Of a stretch of 59,963 nucleotides of DNA, positions 41,666-50,906 are shown in pieces. Under the pieces are notes generated by a model, which was given only the letters and a program-made list of their open reading frames with translations, was not told the origin of the DNA and made no database searches. The DNA is from Bacteroidota bacterium (GTDB taxonomy: Bacteria > Bacteroidota > Bacteroidia > Cytophagales > UBA9547). The position numbers and the translations under genes were made by a program. Each line of letters begins with the position of its first letter. Within the stretch, counting starts at the first letter, position 1. The stretch covers positions 1-59,963 of the forward strand of contig RDZG01000091.1 of the NCBI GenBank assembly GCA_004293915.1. Reading direction: 5' to 3'.

Positions 41666-43891
41666 TTACCTAATCATAGTTATCGAGCCAGGTATTTTGA
41701 ATGTAGATTCGTCTGCAAATTGCCCTTCGATGATATATGAATACGTGCCACTATTAAAGCCTTCGCCAGACCAACCTTTGGTTTTCATTTCTTGAAAATT
41801 AGTGGTTTCAAATACAGCTTTGCCATATATATTAAAAATTTTTGCTGAGAATGCTGCACTAGTATTGATTTGGGCATCGTCACAAAATATTTTAAAACTA
41901 CTATTTGATATGTCTGACGAAGCAGGTAAAAATACATTTGGGATATAAATTTTTCGAGTTGATGGCCTTTTTAGTTTAATCGAAATAGTGTCTTTCGACA
42001 AACATTTTGAACTGTTAAATCCAGTATGTGTAACAATATATACTCGAGCAGAATCGTAGCGATGAACCGCCTCAAAGCCAGGTGCAGTTGTATTTAAGTT
42101 ATCAGCAAAATACCATATAAGACTATCTAACCCATTTCCGTTGCTTTTGAAAGCTATAGAAGTTTGGATAAGTAAGTCTGAAGCTAACAAACCTCTATCG
42201 ATTTTTAAATCAAAACGAGGTAAGCCAGTTATTTCAAAAGTTGTAGTGGCATTGCAATCGGGTTCGTCTGCTTTTGACACTTTTACTGAATATTGCTTCA
42301 CTTGATTTTCTATCAAATTAGATGTATTAATAATTGGGCTAGAAATTGAGTCGTTGTTTAAGTCTGCCTTGTTTGCAATCCATTGATATTTGAAATCAAC
42401 ACCTAATCCTGTGATGTTTACTGGAGTGGCATCAATTTGTAACGGAGTTTTTGGACACCAACTTTTGTTTGGCAAATTTGATAGCGGTGCAGCAACTGCA
42501 GTTATGTCCAAAGAATCTTTGTCTGTACAACCTGCATTATCAGTTACAGTAACAATATATTTTGCATTTCCTGTCAATACTGGCGTTAAATATGTGCTAT
42601 CGTTGCCTTGAGCTATCAAACCTGGTGCGGCAATGGTAAAACTTGGAACTCCTTTTGATCTTCCAACCTCAATTGGTATAGCTCCACCCAAACAACGTGT
42701 AATAGCATCTGAATTATGGTTTTTAAATGTTAATCCAAGTGTACTTTTTTTAATCGTTACGGAACTAGAAACTGTACAATTTCTACTGTCTTTCGTCACT
42801 AAAGTATAAAGTGTACCTGTTTCTGATTGTGGTAAAATTATTGGACTTGAAACGGTTACACTGTTCAATCCATCACTTGGCGACCAAAGATAGGTAAACC
42901 CACCATTTCCTCCAGTTACATCATTAGTTAAGGTATAATTTCCAAATTTACATAATATACTGTTGTTTGGTGTAGTTACACCACCAGTAATTGGTAAATT
43001 AAAAACCACATTTATTACTGCAGTGGTTTTACAACCTTTTGAATTTGTGGCTTCTACGGTAATGTTTGTTGGAGCACGAACAGTTGGCAAAAGCGGTGCA
43101 AATAATTTTGGATTTGTATTTGTAGATGCATTTAGCACATTCTGACTAGTATTAAAAGAAAGTGGACTATTTGCTCCCGACCAATTGCATGTGATTGGCC
43201 AGTGAAGCTGTGTTGGCGTTGAAACATTAAATTGATAATCTTCGCTATAGCATTTGAATTGAGGAGAATTTACTCCTGAAAGTACAGGTGCGGGTTGAGC
43301 TTGCAAAACTACTTCGTCTGTTGCAATACACTGAAAAGTAGTTTCTGTAACCTCTAATTTATATATTCCTGCAGCAGTGGCAGTATGGCTTGGATTTACC
43401 GAAATGGCTGTATTTCCATTATTGAAATACCAATTATAAGAATATGTACCCGAACCTGGCGAAGTTAAATTGCTCATGCTCACAGTTGCATTTGGGCAAA
43501 AACTTGCATCTTCCATTAATTTAACCAATGGAGAACCCTTTACTTGTTTGAGAGGCGAAATCCAAGATTCTGTTGATACACCATTAAAAGCAGTTACAGT
43601 AACTACTATTGAATTAGATACAGTAAACATCCCCGCCTGAATGGTTTCTAATAATCCTCCATTAATAGTAAAAGTTGGACCAGAGCCAGTTAATATAATT
43701 GCATCATCAGCATCGCTTACTTGCCAAGAATAATTGGTTAAACCAGGCGTTGCCACAAAACTATAAACAGCTTGTGAACACACATAAGCATTATTAAAAT
43801 CGGCACCTGTTGAGGTAATATTTATTGCTTTTACATCAAAAATAGTAATAAAAAAAAAGGAAAAAAGAAATAAATTTAAGTGCTTTTTCAT
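41666..43891 (-). CDS. Gliding-motility-type adhesin with T9SS type B C-terminal domain
   Basis: A 741-residue secreted protein: signal peptide (residues 1-22), several Ig/PKD-like segments with the recurrent patterns YNWYFNNGNTAISVNPSHTA, YLWSPSDGLNSVTVSSPI and VTDNAGCTDKDSLDITAV, and a C-terminal gliding-motility domain (KIYIPNVFLPASSDISNSSF, FNIYGKAVFETTNFQEMKTK, GWSGEGFNSGTYSYIIEGQF) over about the last 85 residues. That domain directs export by the type IX system in the type B manner. The protein should be exposed on the surface as an adhesin; the target is unknown. Confidence 0.88.
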   Translation of the reverse strand: MKKHLNLFLFSFFFITIFDVKAINITSTGADFNNAYVCSQAVYSFVATPGLTNYSWQVSDADDAIILTGSGPTFTINGGLLETIQAGMFTVSNSIVVTVTAFNGVSTESWISPLKQVKGSPLVKLMEDASFCPNATVSMSNLTSPGSGTYSYNWYFNNGNTAISVNPSHTATAAGIYKLEVTETTFQCIATDEVVLQAQPAPVLSGVNSPQFKCYSEDYQFNVSTPTQLHWPITCNWSGANSPLSFNTSQNVLNASTNTNPKLFAPLLPTVRAPTNITVEATNSKGCKTTAVINVVFNLPITGGVTTPNNSILCKFGNYTLTNDVTGGNGGFTYLWSPSDGLNSVTVSSPIILPQSETGTLYTLVTKDSRNCTVSSSVTIKKSTLGLTFKNHNSDAITRCLGGAIPIEVGRSKGVPSFTIAAPGLIAQGNDSTYLTPVLTGNAKYIVTVTDNAGCTDKDSLDITAVAAPLSNLPNKSWCPKTPLQIDATPVNITGLGVDFKYQWIANKADLNNDSISSPIINTSNLIENQVKQYSVKVSKADEPDCNATTTFEITGLPRFDLKIDRGLLASDLLIQTSIAFKSNGNGLDSLIWYFADNLNTTAPGFEAVHRYDSARVYIVTHTGFNSSKCLSKDTISIKLKRPSTRKIYIPNVFLPASSDISNSSFKIFCDDAQINTSAAFSAKIFNIYGKAVFETTNFQEMKTKGWSGEGFNSGTYSYIIEGQFADESTFKIPGSITMIR

Positions 43892-44074
43892 GGCATATTA
43901 AGATTGTAAATTTTATAAAGTTGTTCTTTTATTGATATTTGTAACCCATTGCGTAAATAAAATAGGCAAATCTACGTAATTAATACGCTAATTTAATAGA
44001 AAAGTAATTAGAAATGAAATTTTGATTAAAGTAGTTATATTAAAATGCTAATAATCTGTGCAGTTGATAATAAA

Positions 44075-46402
44075 CTACGGCAAAGCTAAAATATAGCGTA
44101 CCATTTTTTTGATTTCATTTTTATCCAAATGTGTGTTTGCTCCCATTGCTTGCTCTCCCCAAACGCCACTTCCGCCTTTATGCACTTTTTCGGTAAGCTT
44201 GGTTAATGTTGCTGGGTCTGAATTATATTTATCGTTAATCATTTTAAAACTCGGACCCAATATCATTTTGTTAGGAGCATGGCATTGCAAACAACCGCTT
44301 TCGTCTACTAATTTTGGACCAACAGCTAAAATTTCTTTATCAGAAAGCTCTTTAGTTGCTGGTTTTGTTGCCGTATTAGATTTAGCAACCACAGCCGATT
44401 TTAGTTTAATTCCCGAAACTGTACCTTTTTCAATTGGAATTTTATTTAAAGTATACCAACCTTTATTTGCCCAGATTTTTCCTGCTGTTTTCCCAATTAG
44501 TGATTTCGAAAGGTTGATATAAACCACATAGCCAGATTTCAATCCATCTAGTTCTACAAAAACTTTTTTTCTATCTTTTGAATAGCTTATCGACAAAACA
44601 TCTAAAATTGTTGGATCATTTTTTGGTCCACCATATTGCATGGTAGGAATATATTTCCATTGAGTAAACTCAAAATCAGTAGGTTTATTGCCCGAATTTA
44701 TCGCTAATGGTTCTGTAAATTCTATTTCCATACCGTTTGCTTTTGCACGCACGGCAAGAATTTCAAAGGTGGTTTTTTGATTATATTTTATCTTTTCTAG
44801 ACCATACCATTTTTTGCCTGTATGCGACCAGTTTCCGTTGCTTCCAACTCCGCCAACATATAATGCACCATCGGGACCCCAACAAATACGATTAACTCCT
44901 GCTTGAAAACCTTGCATAAACGGAAAAACTATTCCTTGATATTCGCCACCAATTTTTTCGACAAAAACTCGTTTTAAACCTCCATGAGTTACATCTCCAT
45001 GAATCATTTGTCCTTTATATATTCCATCATTCAAAATAGCTGGCTGCGATGCAGAATTGCCAATTTCTCCTTGTGGCAACCAAACTACAGGTGGTTTTTC
45101 TGACAATGCACCAATTTTTAATAGTTCAACTGAATAACTACCAAAAAATGCATCTTTTGATAAATGTAGAATTTTACATGATGGCAACCAATCTCCTTGA
45201 TTGTCGGCTATAAAAATTTCATTATCAACTCCAATCCCAATGCCATTTGGTGTTCTTAAACCAGAAGCAACAACTTCATAAGTGCCATCTAAACCAATTT
45301 TTATAGCTTTGCCACGGTCTTTATTTTGTGGAATTGTGCTTTTCCCACCTGGGTTGATGGCAGTAGCTAAAGCAGCATAAAAATAACCCTCTTTATAAAC
45401 CAATCCAAATGCAAATTCATGAAAATTGCCGGTTGCTCCCCAAGCATTACAAATGGTTTTATACTCATCTATGATTTCATCTCCATCGCTGTCAATTAAT
45501 TCTGTAAGTTCTTGTTTTTGAAGCACATATATTTTATTATTTACAACTTTTACTCCCAAAGGCTCAGCTAATCCAACAGCAATTCGTTTGATTTCTGGCT
45601 TTCCAACACTATTTTGAGCTACGTTTTTGATTCTAAAAACCTGCCCTAACGAATCCCAAGTACTAACAATTAACGAGCCATCCGACATAAAATCTAATCC
45701 GCCAACAGCAAGTTTGGTGCCATCTAATTCAAAAGAAGTTAAATCGTAACTTGGGTGCGTAGCGTTAGAATATGATTTTTCTGAAAGTTCATTATCAGTT
45801 TTATCAACTCCATCTAAACCTGATGCAAGATTTAATTTCAGACTTTTTGTTTTATTTGCTGAACAATAGAATTGATCTGCATCAATCCAATCGAAGTTTT
45901 CATCTCCAGATTTATTCCAAGCAACTGATGTTTCATAATTATTAGATTCAACATTCAAATTGAAAGCTACAACTTTGATTTTGTGCAATCCCTTTTCGAG
46001 ATACATTTCGGCATCTTTATCTTTAAATTCATGTATACCATCATTGCTTACTACCAGTTTGTTGTCTATATATAACTCAGAACCATCTAAACCCTGCAAT
46101 TTAAAAATATAAGAACGTGTATTTAATATAGCTAAATATCCTTCCATTTGAATAAAAAACGGACCAGATGGTACAAAATTATAGTTGGCTTTCCAAGAAG
46201 CCACACCCGCTTGTTCTGTTTTTAATGTGGCAAAAAGCTCTCCAAGTTGTGGATTTTTAACTGTATTTATTTTTGGATTTGTTACTTTCCAACAATTTAA
46301 AATTAGTCCATTTGTTAAACTATCAGGAATATAATCAGGTCTATTTGAAGCAAATACTAACTTTGTAATATATAATAAAGCTATAAATATGGTTTTCTTC
46401 AT
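44075..46402 (-). CDS. PA14 / six-bladed propeller / cytochrome c protein
   Basis: A 775-residue secreted protein with a signal peptide (1-18), a PA14-like carbohydrate-binding domain (residues about 30-175, FKLQGLDGSELYIDNKLVV), a propeller resembling glucose/sorbosone dehydrogenases (residues about 215-530; GNFHEFAFGLVYKEGYFYAA, PNGIGIGVDNEIFIADNQG) and a C-terminal class I cytochrome c with the haem-binding CLQCH (residues 702-706) and a methionine in the GEQAMGANTHL segment. It could oxidise or bind sugars and pass electrons to the respiratory chain; this is inferred. It follows a small partner gene by 4 bases. Confidence 0.83.
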   Translation of the reverse strand: MKKTIFIALLYITKLVFASNRPDYIPDSLTNGLILNCWKVTNPKINTVKNPQLGELFATLKTEQAGVASWKANYNFVPSGPFFIQMEGYLAILNTRSYIFKLQGLDGSELYIDNKLVVSNDGIHEFKDKDAEMYLEKGLHKIKVVAFNLNVESNNYETSVAWNKSGDENFDWIDADQFYCSANKTKSLKLNLASGLDGVDKTDNELSEKSYSNATHPSYDLTSFELDGTKLAVGGLDFMSDGSLIVSTWDSLGQVFRIKNVAQNSVGKPEIKRIAVGLAEPLGVKVVNNKIYVLQKQELTELIDSDGDEIIDEYKTICNAWGATGNFHEFAFGLVYKEGYFYAALATAINPGGKSTIPQNKDRGKAIKIGLDGTYEVVASGLRTPNGIGIGVDNEIFIADNQGDWLPSCKILHLSKDAFFGSYSVELLKIGALSEKPPVVWLPQGEIGNSASQPAILNDGIYKGQMIHGDVTHGGLKRVFVEKIGGEYQGIVFPFMQGFQAGVNRICWGPDGALYVGGVGSNGNWSHTGKKWYGLEKIKYNQKTTFEILAVRAKANGMEIEFTEPLAINSGNKPTDFEFTQWKYIPTMQYGGPKNDPTILDVLSISYSKDRKKVFVELDGLKSGYVVYINLSKSLIGKTAGKIWANKGWYTLNKIPIEKGTVSGIKLKSAVVAKSNTATKPATKELSDKEILAVGPKLVDESGCLQCHAPNKMILGPSFKMINDKYNSDPATLTKLTEKVHKGGSGVWGEQAMGANTHLDKNEIKKMVRYILALP

Positions 46403-46406
46403 TTTT

Positions 46407-47111
46407 TTATTGAATAACTTTTGGAGAATAATAAACTGAGATTGTTGTTAAAGCATTATTTTTAAGCGTAATGTTTGCTTTAATATCTAAAAGCGTAGCC
46501 CAATCAAAATAATTTTCACTTTTAGAAATCAATTTTATTGTACCATCAGAAGTTAAATCTGTAATTTTCGATAAATTATTGTATTTGACAGTAGTATAAA
46601 CGCCATACCCTTCTGGAGCAGTTAGTTTGATTTTACGTTCTAATCCAGGCATATTTTCTAATGATTTAAAAATATGTTCTGGCGTTTCTTCAACATAAGC
46701 AATTTGATTTTCTGCACTAATTTCGTATTTGAACGTAACTTTATTGTTTTTCCAAACATAACCTTTGAATTGCACAGTAGAAGGTATTTTTATGCCATTT
46801 TTTGTTAAAAACCATACTTGCTCGTCAACTATTCCTTCTGTATAAGGTCTACCATTAGAAAGCGGTTGCGGACCATGTTTAGTGTCCCAAATTGTACCAG
46901 AATAATTTACACCATCTTTCCAAATTTTGAAAATACCACCATTATTGCCATCATAAGCCACATACAATTCTTTGTTTAAAGCCACCGTAATTACTCTAGC
47001 TCTTTTATCTAAAACAGAACGAAAAACCCAAGCTTCTTTTGGTCGATTTTGCGAAAAAACAGGAGTATAACCAATTGAAATAAAGGATATTAAAACTAAA
47101 AATTTATTCAT
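46407..47111 (-). CDS. Secreted companion protein of the cytochrome/propeller gene, 234 residues
   Basis: A signal peptide (1-20) is followed by a domain reading EAWVFRSVLDKRARVITVAL, NKELYVAYDGNNGGIFKIWK, DGVNYSGTIWDTKHGPQPLS. The same module forms the N-terminal region of large haem- and propeller-containing proteins of Planctomycetes and Bacteroidota; here it is a separate gene ending 4 bases before the propeller protein. The function is unknown; a role beside the propeller protein is inferred from this. Confidence 0.7.
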   Translation of the reverse strand: MNKFLVLISFISIGYTPVFSQNRPKEAWVFRSVLDKRARVITVALNKELYVAYDGNNGGIFKIWKDGVNYSGTIWDTKHGPQPLSNGRPYTEGIVDEQVWFLTKNGIKIPSTVQFKGYVWKNNKVTFKYEISAENQIAYVEETPEHIFKSLENMPGLERKIKLTAPEGYGVYTTVKYNNLSKITDLTSDGTIKLISKSENYFDWATLLDIKANITLKNNALTTISVYYSPKVIQ

Positions 47112-47119
47112 AATTTATA

Positions 47120-48262
47120 TTATTTTTTTCTAGTGAGGTAAAACAAAGTTCCAAAAGCAAAAATCAAAACTAAAGGTAAAAGTGCATAATAACGTAACAC
47201 AATTTCACCAGCAAACATATCTAAATTTGCGCCTAAAATGGGCAAAACCAAAGATACGGACAACATGCCAGCACCTCCAATAATTGACATACCTAATGCG
47301 CCTGTTTTAGCACAATTTTCGGCTACATAACCTATCATAGTGGGCCAAAAAAAGCAAATTCCAATTGCAAATATTGTTGCCGCACCAAAAGTCAAAAATA
47401 AACCAGATGCATAACTCAACCCTATTAATCCCAAAGTTGAAAATACAGCCGAAAACAAAAGCATGCCTGTTGGAGATAACGAATGTACAAATACACCAGC
47501 ATTTGAGCGACCAAGCATCATCAAACCATTGATATAAACCAATACTAAGATGGGTGCTATGCCTGTATTTTCTAATAATTTACCTATCAATTGACCTGTT
47601 CCTAATTCGGTTGAGGCAGTTATTAGCATACAAAAAACCATAAATATAAACAATGGTGTGGCACAGGCTTTAAACATATCGCTTGTACTCACACCCGAAG
47701 TTACGCGTTCGGTTTGCGGGAAAGTTTGTTTTAAAAACAAATATCCATAAACTAAGGTAGGAATGAGCATGGCTATCAATTGAATTTGCCAGTTTACTCC
47801 CATGTTTGATAAAAAATAACCAATCAAACCTCCTATTACTATTCCACCCGGAAACCAAACATGAAAACGATTAAGCATTTTGGTTTTTTGTTCGCTATAT
47901 ATGGTGGCTATCAGTGGATTACAAGCTGCTTCCACCATGCCATTTCCTATTCCTATCAATAAAGTAGAAATAAATAATGACCAAAAACCTGATGAAAATA
48001 TTGTAAGTATTGTACCTAATAAGTGTCCAAAAAATGCAATATAAACGATGCGTTTCATGCCAATAATATCACAAAGTGGACCACCAAAAATCATTGCTAA
48101 AGTAAAACCCCAAAAAGCTGTACCGCTTATCCAGCCTAATTCTGCAACAGTAAGTCCAAAATCAACTTGCCATTGATTTAGCATACTTGCTCGCAAACCA
48201 AATGCCATTGCAGTAACCACCAATGCCATACAACTTGCTAAAAATAATTTGTTTTTGTTCAT
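47120..48262 (-). CDS. MFS sugar permease (fucose permease-like)
   Basis: A 380-residue transporter with 12 membrane segments. The N-terminal pattern (MALVVTAMAFGLRASMLNQW, WISGTAFWGFTLAMIFGGPL, CDIIGMKRI) and the FFWPTMIGYVAENCAKTGAL segment place it in the FucP/NagP-like group of the major facilitator superfamily, which imports sugars with protons. The substrate is not known. It is the first gene of the three-gene operon on the minus strand; TATGTTTG on the minus strand at 48282-48289 is a plausible -7 promoter box. Confidence 0.85.
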   Translation of the reverse strand: MNKNKLFLASCMALVVTAMAFGLRASMLNQWQVDFGLTVAELGWISGTAFWGFTLAMIFGGPLCDIIGMKRIVYIAFFGHLLGTILTIFSSGFWSLFISTLLIGIGNGMVEAACNPLIATIYSEQKTKMLNRFHVWFPGGIVIGGLIGYFLSNMGVNWQIQLIAMLIPTLVYGYLFLKQTFPQTERVTSGVSTSDMFKACATPLFIFMVFCMLITASTELGTGQLIGKLLENTGIAPILVLVYINGLMMLGRSNAGVFVHSLSPTGMLLFSAVFSTLGLIGLSYASGLFLTFGAATIFAIGICFFWPTMIGYVAENCAKTGALGMSIIGGAGMLSVSLVLPILGANLDMFAGEIVLRYYALLPLVLIFAFGTLFYLTRKK

Positions 48263-48328
48263 TTTTTATGAATTAATGTTGCAAACATAATATTAAAATA
48301 TTTATATTTATTCTTTTATAAGCAATAA

Positions 48329-48348
48329 TTTGTAAATATTTTTACAAA
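48329..48348. promoter_or_regulatory. Palindrome between the divergent sugar genes, possible operator
   Basis: TTTGTAAA (48329-48336) and TTTACAAA (48341-48348) form an inverted repeat around TATT. It lies 13 bases before the oxidoreductase start and about 65 bases from the MFS gene start, in the shared promoter region, where a regulator of both operons would bind. No regulator gene is close by. Confidence 0.4.
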
Positions 48349-48361
48349 AAAAATTAGAATT

Positions 48362-49513
48362 ATGTCAAGTAAAATTAGAATGGGTATGGTTGGCGGAGGT
48401 ATTGATGCTTTTATTGGAGCTGTACACCGCATTGCGGCAAATATAGATGGACAAATCGAATTGGTTTGTGGTGCTTTCAGTAGCAATCCTGAAAAAACAA
48501 AAGCTACCGCAGATGCTCTTTTTTTGAATCCTAATCGAGCATATCCAACTTTTCAAGACATGATTTTGAAAGAAAAACTTTTGCCCGAAAACGAGCGAAT
48601 GCAAGTAGTTTCTATCGTTACGCCTAATCATTTACATTTTGAACCCGCAAAAATGGCATTAGAAAATGGTTTTCATGTGATTTGCGATAAACCCGTAACG
48701 TTTAGTTTGGCAGAAGCCATCGAACTCGAAAAAATAGTTACCAAAACAGGTTTAGTTTTTGCCCTTACGCATACCTATACAGGTTATCCTATGCTGAAAG
48801 AAGCCAAATATTTGATTAAAACTGGAAAATTAGGTAAAATACGAAAAGTAGTTGTGGAATATCCGCAAGGTTGGCTTTCGACAAATTTAGAAACTAGCGG
48901 ACAAAAACAAGCTGACTGGCGAACCGACCCAAAACGAGCAGGAATATCTTGTTGTATGGGAGATATTGGCACGCATGCTGAAAATTTAGCTGAATTTGTA
49001 ACTGGTTTACATATTACAGAAGTGTGTGCCGATTTATCAACTTTTGTTGAAGGCAGACTTTTGGACGATGATGGCAACGTTTTGATTCGTTTTGAAAACG
49101 GTGCAAAAGGAGTTTTACATGCAAGCCAAATTAGTGCTGGCGAAGAAAACAATATTAATATTCGAGTTTATGGCGAAAAAGGAGGATTGCAATGGCAGCA
49201 AAAAGACAATAACTCGCTAACTATCATGCTATTAGACAATCCTGTCGAAATTTTACGAACTGGAGGACCAGGTTTGAGTTCGAAAGCCGCTCCTGCCAAC
49301 ACACGCGTACCTGCTGGACATCCTGAAGGGTATTTAGAAGCATTTGCAAATATTTATAGAAATTTTGCTTTTGCCGTTAGAGCCTACAACAATGGAATAA
49401 AACATGATTTCGACACTTTTGATTTCCCTCAAATCGATGCTGGAATTAGAGGAATGCTGTTTGTTGAAAAAGTTGTAGAATCTAGCAAAAAAAATGCTTG
49501 GGTAAAAATGTAA
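48362..49513 (+). CDS. Gfo/Idh/MocA family sugar oxidoreductase
   Basis: A 383-residue NAD(P)-dependent dehydrogenase: Rossmann start IRMGMVGGGIDAFIGAVHRI (residues 5-25), HVICDKPVTFSLAEAIELEK with the conserved lysine of the CDKP motif, and a C-terminal domain with GDIGTHAENLAEFVTGLHIT, where the histidine is in the catalytic position. Enzymes of this family oxidise sugars or inositol, or act on 3-keto sugars. It is divergent from the MFS/propeller operon and is probably part of the same pathway. Confidence 0.88.
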   Translation: MSSKIRMGMVGGGIDAFIGAVHRIAANIDGQIELVCGAFSSNPEKTKATADALFLNPNRAYPTFQDMILKEKLLPENERMQVVSIVTPNHLHFEPAKMALENGFHVICDKPVTFSLAEAIELEKIVTKTGLVFALTHTYTGYPMLKEAKYLIKTGKLGKIRKVVVEYPQGWLSTNLETSGQKQADWRTDPKRAGISCCMGDIGTHAENLAEFVTGLHITEVCADLSTFVEGRLLDDDGNVLIRFENGAKGVLHASQISAGEENNINIRVYGEKGGLQWQQKDNNSLTIMLLDNPVEILRTGGPGLSSKAAPANTRVPAGHPEGYLEAFANIYRNFAFAVRAYNNGIKHDFDTFDFPQIDAGIRGMLFVEKVVESSKKNAWVKM

Positions 49514-49583
49514 TTGCTAAGATTTTTAGAACATTAAACGAAATCCAAACACCAAATTGTGTATAATTATAGTTTCAAATCAA

Positions 49584-49985
49584 TTACTCTTTAGAAAAAT
49601 ATTTTATGATGTTTCTATCATTAGTAATTAATTCGAAATTTAGGTTTATACACTGGCAAATTAAAAGTAAATCACAAGGATCTTTGTGGTTTTTAATCGG
49701 CTCAATTTTAGATAATAAATTAAAATCTGTAATAGAAATTTCTAATGTCAAAAAAGATTGTTCGAGCTGTTTGTTTCGTAACTCAGTTAACGAAAAATCT
49801 AGTTGAACTTTATTTACTCTAATCAAAGTGGCTAGCTCAAAATAACTAATTTCACTTACATAAATCGTGTTATTTTTATTTTCTATTGTGCTTAATTGTT
49901 GTAAAGTTAATCTAGATTTATCTGTAAAGTAAAAAATCAAAATGTGTGTATCTAGCAAATATTTATTCACTTTTAAATTTGCCAA
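49584..49985 (-). CDS. PIN-domain toxin (VapC-like)
   Basis: A 133-residue PIN ribonuclease with the usual four acidic residues: D in KYLLDTHILIF (near residue 12), E in VSEISYFELATLI, D in HKDPCDLLLICQCI and D in LITNDRNIIKYF. Such toxins cut RNA in the cytoplasm. The start (MANLKVNKYLLDTH) overlaps the end of a 46-residue upstream gene by 23 bases, as in toxin-antitoxin operons. Confidence 0.88.
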   Translation of the reverse strand: MANLKVNKYLLDTHILIFYFTDKSRLTLQQLSTIENKNNTIYVSEISYFELATLIRVNKVQLDFSLTELRNKQLEQSFLTLEISITDFNLLSKIEPIKNHKDPCDLLLICQCINLNFELITNDRNIIKYFSKE

Positions 49986-50103
49986 TGAAATTTTTTGGAT
50001 TTAAAACATATCCTTTTTTTCCGATGTTATCATCTTTCAACCAAGCATCATAAATGAATGCTTTTGATGTTTTTTCTTTACTATTTACTGTTTTAGTGGG
50101 CAT
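49963..50103 (-). CDS. Probable antitoxin of the PIN toxin, 46 residues
   Basis: MPTKTVNSKEKTSKAFIYDA followed by WLKDDNIGKKGYVLNPKNFI and GKFKSE. It lies upstream of and overlaps the PIN gene, is small and basic, and the end (YVLNPKNF) could wrap into the toxin's groove as VapB tails do. No DNA-binding motif was recognised. The role is inferred from position. Confidence 0.65.
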   Translation of the reverse strand: MPTKTVNSKEKTSKAFIYDAWLKDDNIGKKGYVLNPKNFIGKFKSE

Positions 50104-50181
50104 ACTATTTTTGTTTTCTATTAACAAAGCTACAAAATAAATTCAATTTTTCTAAATAGTTTTTCTTGTATTATTCAACTT

Positions 50182-50877
50182 TTACAATACTATGGGTGTA
50201 TGTTGAAGTAAACCAGTTTTAATTGTCGCAAAAGCCCGAACAGGAAATGTTCCCATGCCTTTTATTTTAGGTGGAATAGCAGAAAAGATAAATGATGTAT
50301 TTTTTAAACTAATCAAATTGCAAAGGTGCTCTACTATTAAAATTTCTGATTTTAGTAATATGGAATGAACAGGTCTTGATTTTGTTTTTGTATTATCAAT
50401 ATTATGTGAATCTATTCCAACTAGAGCAACTTGCTGATTTCTTAGGTATTCAGCTGCTTTTTTTGTTAAATAGGGGTGGTTGTTATAATACAATTCTGTA
50501 TTCCAATATTCTGACCACTCAGTGCAAATCAATACAGCTTTGTTTTTCAATTCCAAATTCAGAAATACACTCTCTGTAATTTCAAGCGTGTTATTGAATG
50601 GAATATGAATTAATACCCCTTCAATATTTGTAAATTTTTCTAACTCAATTTCTGATAAGTCTTTGCCATCGTTATATCTATGAAATGGGCAGTCAATATA
50701 AGTACCCGTATTCCCTACCATTTCAATTTTTCCAATTTGAAAAGTAGTTCCTTCTTCGTAGCTTTTCTTGGAGTTTTCACGGCTTAAATAATCACATATA
50801 ATAGGAGCAGGAAGTCCCTTATATGTGATTATATTATTATCTATTGTATGGCTTAAATCTATATATCTGACTTGCAT
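50182..50877 (-). CDS. Cyclase family protein (kynurenine formamidase-like)
   Basis: A 231-residue member of the PF04199 cyclase/formamidase family: MQVRYIDLSHTIDNNIITYK at the start, the metal-binding motif in GNTGTYIDCPFHRYNDGKDL (family consensus HxGTHxDxPxH; the first two histidines are replaced by N and Y, the final PxH is present), GIDSHNIDN and a late IVEHLCNLISL. Loss of the first two histidines may change metal binding. The substrate is not known. Confidence 0.82.
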   Translation of the reverse strand: MQVRYIDLSHTIDNNIITYKGLPAPIICDYLSRENSKKSYEEGTTFQIGKIEMVGNTGTYIDCPFHRYNDGKDLSEIELEKFTNIEGVLIHIPFNNTLEITESVFLNLELKNKAVLICTEWSEYWNTELYYNNHPYLTKKAAEYLRNQQVALVGIDSHNIDNTKTKSRPVHSILLKSEILIVEHLCNLISLKNTSFIFSAIPPKIKGMGTFPVRAFATIKTGLLQHTPIVL

Positions 50878-50906
50878 ACAAAACTAAATCAATGATATAT
50901 TTTCGA

